From: Lyngbya confervoides BDU141951
Lineage (GTDB): Bacteria > Cyanobacteriota > Cyanobacteriia > Thermosynechococcales > Thermosynechococcaceae
Assembly (NCBI RefSeq): GCF_000817775.3
Contig: NZ_JTHE03000044.1
Location: forward strand, 62,001-126,000
DNA: 64,000 nucleotides
Direction: 5' to 3'
Position 1 is the stretch's first letter. Each line of letters begins with the position of its first letter. A program made the position numbers and the translations under genes. Positions 63,843 through 64,000 of this stretch are shown piece by piece. The notes beneath the pieces are model-generated. The model had not been told where the DNA came from. It saw only the letters and a program-made list of their open reading frames with translations, and did not search any database.

Positions 63843-64000
63843 CTAGAGAAGCTGGTGAGAATTTTTCACCGTTTCAAAGAAGAAGGCCGCATTTTCCTCC
63901 GGTGTTCCCGGCAAAATTCCATGGCCTAAATTCATGATATGGCCCTTTTTCCCCGCTTTGCGGATGACGTCTAAAATGCGATCGCGAATAAAATCTTGCG
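63843..64000 (-). CDS. hemE: Uroporphyrinogen decarboxylase, C-terminal part
   Basis: The minus-strand frame running in from the right edge encodes the last 51 residues of Hem[20 protein letters not shown], then [20 protein letters not shown] and [11 protein letters not shown] before the TAG stop (63843-63845). HemE decarboxylates uroporphyrinogen III to coproporphyrinogen III in haem and chlorophyll synthesis. The motif NLGHG-PGTPEEN is diagnostic. The rest lies outside the window. It ends at a strong terminator. Confidence 0.95.
   Translation of the reverse strand, partial: QDFIRDRILDVIRKAGKKGHIMNLGHGILPGTPEENAAFFFETVKNSHQLL

Noticed and set aside
1-64000. CRISPR array, toxin-antitoxin or restriction-modification system
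   Set aside because: No regularly spaced direct repeats were seen and no gene carries the motifs of these systems; TnpB remnants are transposon-derived.

Overview
The window is chromosomal DNA of a cyanobacterium. Evidence: the palindrome GCGATCGC (HIP1) recurs throughout, and many genes are cyanobacterial signatures, including CruP, Psb32, the monoglucosyldiacylglycerol synthase MgdA, EbsA, a Cdv3-like division protein, a PatA-type response regulator, paired ClpB chaperones, a pheophorbide-a-oxygenase-like Rieske protein and a pseudo-orthocaspase. Most genes are housekeeping and intact. No tRNA, rRNA, CRISPR array, prophage or plasmid origin was found. The species cannot be named from the sequence alone.

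Layout. 1-4.9 kb: a left-truncated histidine kinase, CruP and a secreted SpoIID-like protein (+). 4.9-7.1 kb: a retropepsin-like protein coupled to a two-domain SagB/ThcOx dehydrogenase (-). 7.3-13.6 kb: two complete clpB genes facing each other, the second followed 18 nt later by an orphan amino-acid-type ABC ATPase. 13.8-17.9 kb: rpe, lysS, coaD, a DivIVA/Cdv3-like gene and a small unknown gene. 18.0-20.2 kb: rseP-nth-rpsN (-). 20.4-25.9 kb: a kinase-like protein with a degraded ATPase domain, a GIY-YIG protein, family 4 uracil-DNA glycosylase, a PaO-like oxygenase and an MlaF-like ATPase. 26-33.3 kb: RlpA with a long leader, a YbjN-like protein, an SDR enzyme, a REC-histidine kinase hybrid, infC, der and a HEAT-repeat protein. 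33.4-41.8 kb: murA, an orphan OppC-type permease, yqeK-rsfS, a PatA-type regulator and ppc. 42-47.5 kb: psb32, a YraQ/TIGR03943 permease pair divergent from an FTR1 iron permease, pgk and a universal stress protein. 47.7-52.4 kb: a PadR-like regulator, a Ser/Thr kinase and speA. 52.5-53.6 kb: a decayed IS200/IS605 element inside what looks like a broken ybjQ gene. 53.6-60.8 kb: a CmpR/NdhR-type LysR regulator, mgdA, a radical SAM protein, ebsA, a Pta-like ATPase, a Trp-rich protein with a PrxQ-like peroxiredoxin, trmB and 5-FCL. 60.8-64 kb: a second IS605-type remnant abutting a Tat-exported pseudo-orthocaspase, then the 3' end of hemE.

Main points for follow-up. (1) Two remnants of one IS605-type family keep the same right end, where TnpB guide RNAs are encoded, although their proteins are broken; one remnant supplies the stop codon of the caspase-like gene. 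(2) The caspase-like protein has lost both catalytic residues. (3) A histidine-kinase-like protein keeps the phospho-acceptor box but no recognisable ATP-binding boxes. (4) clpB2 is followed closely by a solitary ABC ATPase. (5) The radical SAM gene overlaps mgdA by 8 nt. (6) Several non-ATG starts are set by Shine-Dalgarno sequences. No clearly new multi-gene defence or biosynthetic system was found.
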